DNA of 64,000 bases from assembly GCA_944363035.1 (NCBI GenBank), contig CALVTS010000005.1, forward strand, positions 52,850 through 116,849. The letters run 5' to 3'. Numbering within the stretch: position 1 is the first letter of the stretch; each line of letters opens with the position of its first letter. The position numbers and the translations under genes were made by a program. Origin of the DNA: an uncultured Clostridia bacterium. Lineage in GTDB: Bacteria; Bacillota; Clostridia; Christensenellales; CAG-917. The notes beneath the pieces are model-generated. The model did no database searches. It saw only the letters and a list, made by a program, of their open reading frames with translations, and was not told where the DNA came from. Shown piece by piece: positions 53,112 to 61,238 of the stretch.

Positions 53112-54287
53112 TCAGCCCATACGGGGAGAACCTATGCGCTTGATGAGATCCCATATCCCCGCGCGCTTCACGTCCTCAGCCGCGACAAGGTCGAATTCCC
53201 TCTCCACGCTGCCGTCGCGCACGACGTATCCCGTGCCTACGACATCCCCCTTTTTCACGGGAGCTTTCAGTTTGTTCGGGAGTTCGAATCTGAGTTCCGT
53301 CTCCCTCTTGTCCGTCCTCTCGCAGAGCGCGGTCACGTCCTCGGATACCGTCACGCCGACCTTTCTCTGCTTCCCGACGGACACCCTCACCTCTGCGAGG
53401 ATCTCCCCCGCCTCGGCAAGCCTTTCGGACCTGAAATTCCCGAATGCGTAGTTGAACATCTCACTCACGGCGTTGAACCTGCCTTTTGAGCTGTCCGCAC
53501 CGATGACCACCGCGACGGTCCTGAGCCCGTCTCTCTCCGCCGTCGCCGCAAGACAGAATTTTGCCTCCGACGTGAATCCCGTCTTGCCGCCGTCGCATCC
53601 GTTGTAGTATCTGACGAGTTTGTTGGTGTTGGTCATGCCCGTCACTCTGCCGCTCGGATGCACGTAATCCTCCGTCCACACCCCCGCGTCTTCGAAGTAC
53701 ACGGGATATTTCAGCACCTCGCGGAACATCACCGCAACGTCTTTCGCCGAGGAAAATCCCTCTGCAGCGGGAAGTCCTGTACAATTCACGAAATTGGTGT
53801 CCGCCATGCCGAGCTCGACGGCGCGGGCGTTCATATCCCCGACAAAGCCCTCCACGCTCCCGGATATCCTCTCGGCAAGCGCCACGCAACTGTCATTCGC
53901 GCTCGCCACTATGACGGAACGGAGAAGCGCTCCCGCCTTGTGCTCCGTGCCCGCGTCCAAAAATATCTGCGAGCCGCCCATGCCCGCCGCTCTCTCGCTC
54001 ACGGCCACGGGATCATCCAAGGAGAGTTCTCCCCTGTCCACCGCCTCCAAGGTGAGGAGCACCGTCATTATCTTGACCATACTGGCGATGGGAAGCCTCT
54101 CGGACTCGTTTTCGGCATAAAGCACCGTGCCGCTGTCCGCGTCAATGAGATACGCCGCTTTCCCCTCCGTTGAAAGAGCTCGGACGGCGCCGCCCGGGAC
54201 AAACACGGCGGACACCGCCGCGCTGACGATAAAAAGCAATACGGCGATGACGCCTAGTGCATATATCGCAAATTTTTTAGGTCTCAT
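53112..54287 (-). CDS. D-alanyl-D-alanine carboxypeptidase, DacA/PBP5 type
   Basis: A 391-residue PBP with an N-terminal membrane/signal segment (about 8-30). The three motifs are SMVK, SAND and KTG (in GGKTGFTSEAKF). The C-terminal beta domain is full length (MRK-like KVGVTVSEDV, VKKGDVVGTGYV). It trims cell wall pentapeptides. I use the ATG at 54287, five bases after GAGAGG; a GTG two codons upstream is possible. Upstream lies a long repeat-rich non-coding stretch. Confidence 0.92.
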   Translation of the reverse strand: MRPKKFAIYALGVIAVLLFIVSAAVSAVFVPGGAVRALSTEGKAAYLIDADSGTVLYAENESERLPIASMVKIMTVLLTLEAVDRGELSLDDPVAVSERAAGMGGSQIFLDAGTEHKAGALLRSVIVASANDSCVALAERISGSVEGFVGDMNARAVELGMADTNFVNCTGLPAAEGFSSAKDVAVMFREVLKYPVYFEDAGVWTEDYVHPSGRVTGMTNTNKLVRYYNGCDGGKTGFTSEAKFCLAATAERDGLRTVAVVIGADSSKGRFNAVSEMFNYAFGNFRSERLAEAGEILAEVRVSVGKQRKVGVTVSEDVTALCERTDKRETELRFELPNKLKAPVKKGDVVGTGYVVRDGSVEREFDLVAAEDVKRAGIWDLIKRIGSPRMG

Positions 54288-54404
54288 ATCCACCTCTCCC
54301 GCCTAGTTTGTCCCCACCCCGCGATTTTATGTGCGCCACACGCCGAAATAGGGGTTACGCCCCACAACAATGGAAAAGGAAAGCCCCTGTCCTGCGGGTT
54401 CTCG

Positions 54405-54599
54405 CCGTATGCTTGTTCGGAGGGTGTTTGAATCCCACGTGCGCTCATTCGGGGTGTAGCCTGACTCCCACGTATACTCATTTGGAGCGTGTTTGAATCC
54501 CACGAATACTTATTCGGAGTGAATCTTGACTCCCACGTGCACTTATTCGGAGCGTGCTTGAACTACACGTACACTTGTTCGGAGACGGTCTCACGCGCC
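54405..54599. repeat. Tandem array, six units of 32-33 bp
   Basis: Units begin at 54405, 54438, 54471, 54503, 54536 and 54568 and follow the pattern CGTxxxCTTATTCGGAGxGTG then xTTGAATCCCA. Identity between units is moderate and there are no spacers. It lies upstream (on the minus strand) of the dacA-like gene. The stretch 54294-54404 in front of it shows nothing I can name. Confidence 0.85.
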
Positions 54600-54649
54600 G
54601 CTCAGCCAAACTTGCACAGGGCATAGCCCTCTTGCAAGTCGCGGCGCGT
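54593..54649. other. 57-nt extended hairpin
   Basis: ACGCGCCGC pairs with GCGGCGCGT, then ACTTGCA with TGCAAGT, then AGGGC with GCCCT around the loop ATA; the 5' side has an 8-base bulge. This nested perfect pairing directly after the 33-bp array suggests a structured RNA or an element end. No U-run follows on either strand. Confidence 0.6.
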
Positions 54650-54702
54650 ATCTGCGACCTCGCAAGCTAGACGAAAAATTAAGTAGACACGGGCTCGGTG
54701 CG

Positions 54703-54903
54703 CGTCGAGTCGCCCTCCTCGCCCCGCGAGCGACGTTCAGTTGATACTGGTATCCGCTTGATTATGTGAGTGCGAAACTCAAACTTTTTCAAAAAAGGAA
54801 GAAAAGTATATCCCGCATTTTAGGAGGAATGAACTCTATCCCGAGTGGGGGAGGAGTCCCGAAGGGGAGGAGGGGGAGCAATACTCCCCTGTCAGGGGAC
54901 GTA
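54703..54903 (+). repeat. ~200-bp dispersed repeat, left copy
   Basis: Nearly identical, in inverted orientation, to 63770-64000. It contains ATACTGGTATCC, TTTAGGAGGAATGAACTC (a ribosome-site-like AGGAGG one base before an ATG) and a G-rich part GAGTGGGGGAGGAGTCCCG. The two copies differ by a hairpin that replaces a few bases of this copy. I see no protein that is conserved for more than about 25 codons. Confidence 0.9.
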
Positions 54904-54951
54904 CCCAAATTAGGCAAGCATGAGAACAACGAAAAAATCGAAGTATTGCAG

Positions 54952-55174
54952 TTACATATTGGCAAATCATCGAAATCGCAAATCGGCGACGCTCTTACCG
55001 TATTCATCTGCACGGCGCGCGAGGGGGAAAGGCGCGTCTGTGAGCGACAGATTTTCGATCGAGTTGCGAGAAGCGATGATGCAGGCAATAGTTTACATAT
55101 TGGCAAATCATCGAAATCGCAAATCGGCGAAAAGATGCGCTCACAGGCGTGCCTTTCCCCTCGCGCGCCGTGCA
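54952..55174. mobile_element. Composite repeat with 38-bp direct repeats and 37-bp inverted arms
   Basis: A 38-bp sequence starting TTACATATTGGCAAATCATC is present exactly twice (54952-54989, 55093-55130). Arms 55009-55046 and 55138-55174 (GCACGGCGCGCGAGGGG) are inverted copies with few differences. In reverse, TTGCCAATATGTAAACTATT is nearly the core of the MITE-like elements at 29.3 and 33.1 kb, so this is probably a decayed relative. The right arm ends 4 bases before the spoIIM-like stop. Confidence 0.7.
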
Positions 55175-55178
55175 AGGA

Positions 55179-55787
55179 TCAAAAGCCGACCACAATGACT
55201 TTCGTGAACGCGCCCAGCACGATGAAAAGCAGAAAGTTTATTGCGATGTTCACTCCGTATATTTTCAGGAGGAGGAGCGCGGAATTCTTCACGCGGGCAC
55301 AGCCGACGGCGCGGGCGGCGCGAGCTCCCGCGACGCACATACACAGGAATGTGAGCAGGAAAAAAGGGAGATAGATCACCAGCATATTGATGATGCCCGT
55401 CATGCCGTATACCGCCACCAAGAGGCAGACGTATTTGCCGAAATAGTAGCCCAAAACTCCGAATGAAAGCAAACTGACGAGCGCGAGCGCGGGGGCGCAA
55501 GCGGCGAGCAACAGCACGCCGTAGCCCGCAAGCGTCATGAATGCGGAGGTGAAAAACACTTTCACCGCGCCGAATTCGATATCGGCTCTCGCGACGCGTT
55601 CAAACTCCCCTCCCGCGACGTTTATCGTGATGAACACGCCCAACAATATGCCCACGGCAAACACGGCGGAAAAACTGAGGATGCTCTTGCGGTTTTCCCT
55701 GAAAAAATCCTTTGCGATGCTCGCCGCCGTGCGGAATCCCGTCATTCTCATATCAAAAGATATGCGGCGCGGGACGCTCGTATTCAC
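55179..55787 (-). CDS. SpoIIM-like membrane protein
   Basis: A 202-residue protein with an N-terminal amphipathic part and about five membrane segments (SFSAVFAVGILLGVFITINV first, NIAINFLLFIVLGAF last). Layout and size resemble stage II sporulation protein M, part of the DMP complex that drives engulfment, and the genes around it are sporulation genes. No single motif proves this. The frame starts with GTG at 55787; an ATG 12 codons later is also possible. Confidence 0.55.
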   Translation of the reverse strand: MNTSVPRRISFDMRMTGFRTAASIAKDFFRENRKSILSFSAVFAVGILLGVFITINVAGGEFERVARADIEFGAVKVFFTSAFMTLAGYGVLLLAACAPALALVSLLSFGVLGYYFGKYVCLLVAVYGMTGIINMLVIYLPFFLLTFLCMCVAGARAARAVGCARVKNSALLLLKIYGVNIAINFLLFIVLGAFTKVIVVGF

Positions 55788-55847
55788 ATACGCCCGACGA
55801 GCGATGATGCGGAGCGGGCGTCACTCTTCCGCCCTCCCGCTGTATGA

Positions 55848-55876
55848 TTGACACTCTTCGGCATTATGGGATGATT
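55848..55876 (+). promoter_or_regulatory. Possible promoter of the Spo0A-like gene
   Basis: A perfect TTGACA (55848-55853) is followed after 17 bases by ATGATT (55871-55876), a weak -10, 52 bases before the start codon. No 0A box in exact form is seen. Confidence 0.35.
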
Positions 55877-55927
55877 TCGCCGCAAGAAAAGCAAAAATCG
55901 GCAAGAGAAAGATGCTAAACTTCGGGC

Positions 55928-56287
55928 ATGGCTCAGATACCCTCACGCATAAAATTATATCTTCTGAAACTCGGCTTCCAGCCCAACCTGAAAGGATATC
56001 GTCTGCTCGCGAGGCTCATTGCCATCGCGGAAGAGGGAGAAGAGATAATGCCCCTCAAATATCACGGTTACAAGCGGCTCGCGGAGGAATTCGGCGTGGG
56101 GGAAGCAAGCGTGGAAAAGGATATACAAAACGCGATCTCGGCGGCTTGGCTGCGCGGGAACGTGGACGTGCTGTACGGTGAATTCGGCGAGACCCTGGAC
56201 GAGGACAAAGGCAAGCCTACCAACAAGCAGTTTCTGCTCACCGCGCTGGAACGACTCTCTTCCGAAAGATATGCAAAACTCCCATGA
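55928..56287 (+). CDS. Stand-alone Spo0A C-terminal DNA-binding domain (no receiver domain)
   Basis: The 119 residues match the Spo0A effector domain: IKLYLLKLGFQPNLKGYRLL, the recognition helix segment ASVEKDIQNAISAAWLRGNV and KPTNKQFLLTALERL, corresponding to B. subtilis Spo0A from about residue 145 to the end. There is no phosphoacceptor receiver domain: an in-frame TAA lies at 55916-55918, ten bases before the ATG, and the upstream gene is on the other strand. The gene is next to spoIVB, the usual place of spo0A, but convergent with it. It may bind 0A boxes without phosphorylation control, compete with a full Spo0A elsewhere, or replace it. Confidence 0.88.
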   Translation: MAQIPSRIKLYLLKLGFQPNLKGYRLLARLIAIAEEGEEIMPLKYHGYKRLAEEFGVGEASVEKDIQNAISAAWLRGNVDVLYGEFGETLDEDKGKPTNKQFLLTALERLSSERYAKLP

Positions 56288-56302
56288 TGGGAGTTTTGTT
56301 TT
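56275..56302 (+). terminator. Terminator overlapping the stop codon of the Spo0A-like gene
   Basis: AAAACTCCCA and TGGGAGTTTT form a perfect 10-bp stem around TGA, which is the stop codon itself (56285-56287), followed by GTTTTT. A ribosome at the stop would cover the hairpin, so translation may affect termination. Confidence 0.85.
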
Positions 56303-56336
56303 TCGGTATGTTTCCTTTTAGGCTGTCCTCTGGCGC

Positions 56337-57386
56337 TCAAGCCGCATTCGGAAGAGGTCTCGGGAAGGAGGCGGCGATCTTTTCCGCCTCGTCGAGCATG
56401 AAGCGCGCGTGCACGCCGTAGCCCCTGGTCGGATCGGTCACGAATACGTGAGTCACCGCGCCAACCAAAACCCCGTTTTGCAGGATGGGACTGCCGCTCA
56501 TGCCTTGCACTATCCCGCCCGTTTTTTCAAGCAGACGCTTGTCGCGGACGGCGATGACCAGCCCTTTTTCGGCGCTCTCGGTTTGATGTTCGGACTTGAC
56601 GATGTCGATGTCGTAAAACGTGGGCTTATCCCCGTCTATGGTGGTGAGCACGAGCGCGTGCCCGGGATGAGCCTCCCCTTGCCTTGCCACTCTCATCTTT
56701 TTGCCCGGCAAGTCCCCCTTCCATTCGCCGTAAATGCCTATCGGGGTGTTGGAAGAGTTGCTCCCTACGGGACGGGCAAGCCTGTTTATCTCCGCTTTGA
56801 GACCGCCCGCTTTGCCCGCCTCTCCCCTGATGACGCCGTCTATTTCCACGTCAAAGAGGCTCCCGCGTTGAAGTTTGGCGTTGAGACCTGTCTCGGGGTC
56901 TTTGACGTGATGACCGAGCGCCGCGTATGCGCACTCCTCCGTGACGAAAGTCAGCGTGCCCACGCCGCCCACGTCCTCTTTGAGACAAAGCCCCAGCCTG
57001 TATTCTCCCGAAGCCGCCTCCTTTTCGGGATACGCCAGAATGTCGAACCGCGCATTTTCCCTCTCTATGGAGAGCTCCACTTCACCGTCCGAAGAGGCGA
57101 CTCTGCGCCTGAAATCGTAAAGATTGCCTGCTTTCACACCGTCCACGGCGGTCACGACGTCTCCCACGCGCACGTTTGCGTCCTCCAACGGACGCACTTT
57201 CCCCGACGAGGTCGCGACGTCGCATATCCCCGTGACGATGAGCCCGTCCGCGTTGAGCGTGATGCCGACGGGAACGCCGCCCACATATACGGATATCTCC
57301 TCCGCCGCAAACGCCGTGCCGCCTCCCGCGCACACGACCCCCGCGAACAATACCGCCGACAACAAAATTTCGATGAATTTCCTCAT
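56337..57386 (-). CDS. spoIVB: SpoIVB serine peptidase
   Basis: SpoIVB is secreted from the forespore and triggers activation of pro-sigma-K. The 349-residue protein has a signal peptide (about 5-27), a PDZ domain (about 85-150, VRVGDVVTAVDGVKAG) and the S55 peptidase domain with catalytic His in YAALGHHVKD and Ser in GIVQGMSGSPILQNG. VTHVFVTDPTRGYG is the C-terminal signature. It lies next to the Spo0A-like gene, as spoIVB does next to spo0A in other Bacillota. Confidence 0.95.
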   Translation of the reverse strand: MRKFIEILLSAVLFAGVVCAGGGTAFAAEEISVYVGGVPVGITLNADGLIVTGICDVATSSGKVRPLEDANVRVGDVVTAVDGVKAGNLYDFRRRVASSDGEVELSIERENARFDILAYPEKEAASGEYRLGLCLKEDVGGVGTLTFVTEECAYAALGHHVKDPETGLNAKLQRGSLFDVEIDGVIRGEAGKAGGLKAEINRLARPVGSNSSNTPIGIYGEWKGDLPGKKMRVARQGEAHPGHALVLTTIDGDKPTFYDIDIVKSEHQTESAEKGLVIAVRDKRLLEKTGGIVQGMSGSPILQNGVLVGAVTHVFVTDPTRGYGVHARFMLDEAEKIAASFPRPLPNAA

Positions 57387-57470
57387 GGGGTTATTTTATG
57401 CGCCGCACCCCGCCCGTTTACATGGAAAAAAAAGTAACTTTCCCCGCCACATCGACCTTTCTCTTTCCGA

Positions 57471-57541
57471 TTTGGACACTTGGGGACGTGTTTATTTTGT
57501 CCATTTTTTGGACATTTTAAACACGTCCCCAAGTGTCCAAA
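57471..57541. repeat. 71-bp palindromic repeat, copy 3
   Basis: Same unit as at 31893-31963 and 32129-32199, here with perfect 23-bp arms. It is in the spacer between spoIVB and the flavoprotein, 25.3 kb from copy 2. Confidence 0.92.
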
Positions 57542-57561
57542 TTTTAAAAAAGCTACTGAAA

Positions 57562-57581
57562 AGAGGGGTTTCATCCCCTCT
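57562..57581 (-). terminator. Terminator of the FAD-dependent dehydrogenase
   Basis: AGAGGGG and CCCCTCT pair around a 6-base loop and run into TTTTCAG on the minus strand, 48 bp after the stop. Confidence 0.65.
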
Positions 57582-57629
57582 CATCAGGACCTGAAACGGT
57601 CATTTTATCTTCGGTAAAATTAACTTGCG

Positions 57630-59087
57630 TTATCTCTTCCTCTTGTCCTCCGTATAGTCCGCCACGTGGGTCATCGGAGAGTTCGCCGTACCCCTCATTA
57701 TGGAGCGCGCCATGAGCACGCCCATCACCGACGCCATCATCAATCCGCGCGTCCAACCGCTGCTGTCCCCCAAACAATGCAGACCCGCGATGGAGGTGTT
57801 GAGGTTGTCGTCCATCTTGATCTTGTTGCTGTAAAATTTGAGTTCGGGCGAATAAAGCAATGTCTCGTATCCCGCAAATCCCGGCACCACCTCGTCCACC
57901 GCCTGGATGAAGTTGATGATGTTGGTCATTGCGCGATAAGGCATCGCGGCGGTGATGTCCCCTGCCACGGCGTCTTTCAGCGTCGGACGCACGTTTGACA
58001 TCCCGAGCTCTCTCTGCCAGGTGCGTTTGCCCGCCAGGATATCGCCGTAGCGCTGCACCAATATCTTGCCTGCGCCCAGCATATTCGTGAGCTCGCCCAC
58101 CTTTTGCGCGTATTCTATGGGCTGATTGAAAGGCTGGTTGAACGAATGCGAGCAGAGGATGGCGAGATTGGTGTTCTCGCTTTTCAGCTCCTTATAGCTG
58201 TGTCCGTTGACGACCGCCAGATCGTTGTCGTAGTTCTCCTGCGAGACGAATCCTCCGGGATTCTGGCAGAAAATGCGCACCTTGTTCTTGAAGGGAGCGG
58301 GATAGCCTATGAGCTTGGACTCATAGAGCACGCTGTTTATCTCCTCCATGATCTCGTTGCGCACCTCGACGCGGACGCCGATGTCAACGACGCCGGGAGC
58401 GTGAGCGATATTGTGCACCGCGCACATTTTTTCCAGCCAATCCGCGCCTCTGCGCCCCGTGGCGATTATGGTCTTTTCGGCGAGGATCTCCCTCGACCCG
58501 TTTTTTGCGTCCTCTATCACCACGCCCTTGCAGACGTTGTCTTCCAGGATGATGTTGTTGCACTGCGCGCCGAAGATCATCTCCACGCCGTTGTCCCTGA
58601 GATAGTTCTCGATGGCGAGATATATCCCCTGCGCCTTCTCGGTGCCCATGTGACGGATGGGACAGTCCACCAGCTTCAACCCGGCTTTTATGGCTTTGCG
58701 GCGGATCTCCTTGACCTTATCCTCGTTGCCGAGCCCCTCGATGTGCTCGTCAGCACCGAATTCGAGATATATCTTGTCGGTGTAATCGATGAGTTCCTGC
58801 GCAAGGTCGTGCCCGATGAGCTCGGGAAGCTCGCCGCCCACCTCGTAGGACAAGGAAAGTTTTCCGTCCGAAAAAGCGCCCGCCCCCGAGAACCCGGTGG
58901 TGATATGGCAATAGGGCTTGCAGTTGCGGCAGGGACCGCCGTAAACCTTGGGGCACTTCCGCTTTTCGACGGGCTGTCCCTTTTCCACGATGACGATCTT
59001 CTTGTCGCTTCCCTTTCTCAGGAGCTCGATGGCGGTGAATATCCCTGCGGGACCCGCGCCGACTATGCAAATGTCGTACTTTTTCAT
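57630..59087 (-). CDS. Uncharacterised FAD-dependent dehydrogenase (COG2509 type)
   Basis: A 485-residue flavoprotein. CIVGAGPAGIFTAIEL binds FAD; CPKVYGGPCRNCKPYCHITT is a Cys-rich segment that may hold a metal or redox centre; GFSGAGAFSDGKLSLS and GLHCLGDSSGWTRGLMMA (C-terminal FAD site) are the family motifs. The substrate is unknown. I start at 59087 (GGAGGG in front). It lies between spoIVB and sigK, but no link to sporulation is known. Confidence 0.88.
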   Translation of the reverse strand: MKKYDICIVGAGPAGIFTAIELLRKGSDKKIVIVEKGQPVEKRKCPKVYGGPCRNCKPYCHITTGFSGAGAFSDGKLSLSYEVGGELPELIGHDLAQELIDYTDKIYLEFGADEHIEGLGNEDKVKEIRRKAIKAGLKLVDCPIRHMGTEKAQGIYLAIENYLRDNGVEMIFGAQCNNIILEDNVCKGVVIEDAKNGSREILAEKTIIATGRRGADWLEKMCAVHNIAHAPGVVDIGVRVEVRNEIMEEINSVLYESKLIGYPAPFKNKVRIFCQNPGGFVSQENYDNDLAVVNGHSYKELKSENTNLAILCSHSFNQPFNQPIEYAQKVGELTNMLGAGKILVQRYGDILAGKRTWQRELGMSNVRPTLKDAVAGDITAAMPYRAMTNIINFIQAVDEVVPGFAGYETLLYSPELKFYSNKIKMDDNLNTSIAGLHCLGDSSGWTRGLMMASVMGVLMARSIMRGTANSPMTHVADYTEDKRKR

Positions 59088-59227
59088 GACGCCCTCCGTC
59101 CGCCGCGTCCTGTGCGCGGCGACCTTGTGCATTATATAACCAAAAGTATTTTCTGTCAATTAGTAATATTTTGCGCCCGACGCGGCGAAAAAAAGCGTGT
59201 GCGCGGGCTTTATCCGCCACATATCCC

Positions 59228-59923
59228 TCACACGGGATCGTCCGCTTCTATCGCGCGCTTCACTTTGTCGAGAGCCTGTTTTTCTATCCTGGACACGTAT
59301 GAACGGGATATCCCGAACTTCTTTGCGACCTCGCGTTGAGTGAGCGCGGGGGAACCGCCCAGCCCGTAACGCAGGCGGATGACGGCATATTCCCTCTCCC
59401 CCAGGCATTTCGAGGTGAGCTCGGATATCCTCTCCATCAGCATATTGTGCTCCACATCCTCGATGACGGACCCCGTGTCCGCCAGCATATCCATCAAAGT
59501 TAGCTCGTTGCCGTCGCGATCCACCCCCACGGGCTCGCTCAACGAGACGTTGGAACGGTGTTTTTTGGAGGTGCGCATTGCCATTAGTATCTCGTTTTCT
59601 ATACAGCGCGAAGCGTATGTCGCAAGCTGAGTGCCCTTGTCGTGCCTGAAACTCTCCACCGCCTTGATGAGCCCTATCGATCCCACGGATATGAGCTCGT
59701 CGTTGTCGCCGTAATTGGCGTATTTTTTTGCGATGTGCGCCACCAGACGAAGATTGTGGCGTATCAGTATCTCCTTCGCCTCCCTGTCCCCCTCCTCGGA
59801 TCTCAGGACATATTCCAGCTCTTTCTCTTTCGAGAGGGGTTTCGGGAAGGAGCTTTTGTCAGAGACGTATGAGGAAAACAGAACAAGATTTTTGAGAAGC
59901 AGAAAGAGACTGTCCAGCGCCAT
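59228..59923 (-). CDS. sigK: Sporulation sigma factor SigK
   Basis: Sigma-K (231 aa) directs late mother-cell genes. The hydrophobic N-terminal pro-segment (DSLFLLLKNLVLF) before SSFPKPLSKEKELEYV is the part removed by SpoIVFB. Region 2 has DELISVGSIGLIKAVESF and [11 protein letters not shown]; region 4 has LTQREVAKKFGISRSYVSRI. The gene is continuous, so no skin-type element interrupts it. GGAGG lies before the ATG. SpoIVB, needed to activate it, is 1.8 kb away. Confidence 0.94.
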   Translation of the reverse strand: MALDSLFLLLKNLVLFSSYVSDKSSFPKPLSKEKELEYVLRSEEGDREAKEILIRHNLRLVAHIAKKYANYGDNDELISVGSIGLIKAVESFRHDKGTQLATYASRCIENEILMAMRTSKKHRSNVSLSEPVGVDRDGNELTLMDMLADTGSVIEDVEHNMLMERISELTSKCLGEREYAVIRLRYGLGGSPALTQREVAKKFGISRSYVSRIEKQALDKVKRAIEADDPV

Positions 59924-60110
59924 ATTACCTCCGCGGTTTTACATGATATGCGCCGAACGGAAAAATTTTGACCCTTTTCCTCTCCCCCGTCGGAAGAAAG
60001 CCCGCCCTCTTTCCTCACGGCAGACGCGGGGATATCCTCTCTCCCCCTCTCGTTTAAAAAAGGTCGCCGCCTATCGTTGCGGTCATGCGGGACAACAACG
60101 CCCGCGAGAC

Positions 60111-60137
60111 AAAAAAAGAACGGGGCAAGCCCCGTTC
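60111..60137 (-). terminator. Terminator of nrdR
   Basis: GAACGGGG and CCCCGTTC form a perfect stem around CTTG on the minus strand, followed by TTTTTTT. The spacer 59924-60110 upstream of sigK has no further feature that I can support. Confidence 0.93.
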
Positions 60138-60161
60138 CCGCCCGTGTATTCGGCTGTTTTC

Positions 60162-60644
60162 TTATTTTTTCTTGCCGTCGGAGAGCTGATCTTTCAGCTT
60201 GACGAGCTCCTCTATCTCGTTGAGGAGGGTGTTGATGTCCTTGAACTGGCGGTGCACCGAGGCGTAACGCACATATGCCACGTCGTCCACTTCGCGGAGC
60301 TGTTCCATGACCAGTTCGCCTATGTATTTTGAGGAAACTTCCTGTTCCAGCGAATTGAGGAGTTTGCGCTGGATGTCCGTGACCATCTTGTCGATGGCGG
60401 TCATGGAGATGGGACGCTTTTCGCAGGCTTTCATGATGCCGATCTTGACCTTGGAGGGATCGAAAGTCTGACGGCTCCCGTCCTTTTTCACTACGAGGAT
60501 GGGAGTGCTTTCGACGGTCTCATAGGTGGTAAAGCGTTTGCCGCAGCTCTCGCATTCACGGCGGCGGCGGATGGAAGTGCCCTCCTCATTCTGCCTGCTG
60601 TCCACGACTTTGCTGTCCATACAACCGCAATAGATACATTTCAT
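60162..60644 (-). CDS. nrdR: Transcriptional repressor NrdR
   Basis: NrdR represses ribonucleotide reductase genes in response to (d)ATP. The N-terminal zinc ribbon MKCIYCGCMDS and CESCGKRFTTYE (four Cys) and the ATP-cone with VVKKDGSRQTFD are diagnostic. Length 160 aa is normal; the ATG at 60644 is used. The order sigG-ylmC-nrdR is found in other Clostridia. Confidence 0.96.
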   Translation of the reverse strand: MKCIYCGCMDSKVVDSRQNEEGTSIRRRRECESCGKRFTTYETVESTPILVVKKDGSRQTFDPSKVKIGIMKACEKRPISMTAIDKMVTDIQRKLLNSLEQEVSSKYIGELVMEQLREVDDVAYVRYASVHRQFKDINTLLNEIEELVKLKDQLSDGKKK

Positions 60645-60763
60645 GATGCTCTGCCTCTCAAAAGTATTGTATAAATTATACAATAAAGTGCGGGCAATGT
60701 AAAGAATTTGACAAAATTTTAGCCCTTTCGCATATTCGGAGAGGGAAAAGCGTATGCTTTCGC

Positions 60764-61063
60764 ATGAACGTCAAGCAGTACACATTCGCCGAACTCGCCG
60801 AAAAACAGGTGGTCAACGTCGCAGACGGCAGACAGCTCGGACACACGTGCGACATGGTATTCACCGCATACGGCAGGATATTGGGGCTGGTCGTCCCCGG
60901 GAAAAAGAGCTTTTTCAAGAGCTTCACATCCTCTGACAACCTCTTCATCCCCTGGAACAACATCGTGAAGATAGGCGGCGACGTCATCCTCGTGGAAATG
61001 GTGGGCGGCGTTTCGGTATGCAAGGAGGGAGACTGCGAGGAGGACGAATACCCTCCCAAATGA
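60764..61063 (+). CDS. YlmC/YmxH-family PRC-barrel protein
   Basis: A 99-residue protein of the YlmC/YmxH sporulation family (AELAEKQVVNVADGRQLGHT, LFIPWNNIVKIGGDVILVEM). In Clostridia it is often next to sigG, as here, though it is on the other strand from sigG and nrdR. The acidic end CKEGDCEEDE has two cysteines. Function unknown. Confidence 0.85.
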   Translation: MNVKQYTFAELAEKQVVNVADGRQLGHTCDMVFTAYGRILGLVVPGKKSFFKSFTSSDNLFIPWNNIVKIGGDVILVEMVGGVSVCKEGDCEEDEYPPK

Positions 61064-61238
61064 CCTCGGATGCCCTATTCGTGCAATACTTTCGGGGGAC
61101 GGCTGAGCAAAACGCCGCGCCTCCGTTTTGTGCATAACGACTCCCTGCTCCGCGTATGCCGACAGAGTCCTCTCTTTGCGGATGCCGCGTCTGCAAAATG
61201 AAGGCTCACTTGTCAGACCTCGGAAAGGGACAGCGCTC

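Noticed and set aside
54766..55374. 202-codon + frame with AGGAGG near an internal ATG
   Set aside because: It runs through three unrelated repeats and into the antisense of the spoIIM-like gene; the right copy of the repeat does not keep the frame. The AGGAGG is only one base from the ATG.
59228..59923. skin-type interruption of sigK
   Set aside because: The gene is a single continuous frame with all sigma regions.
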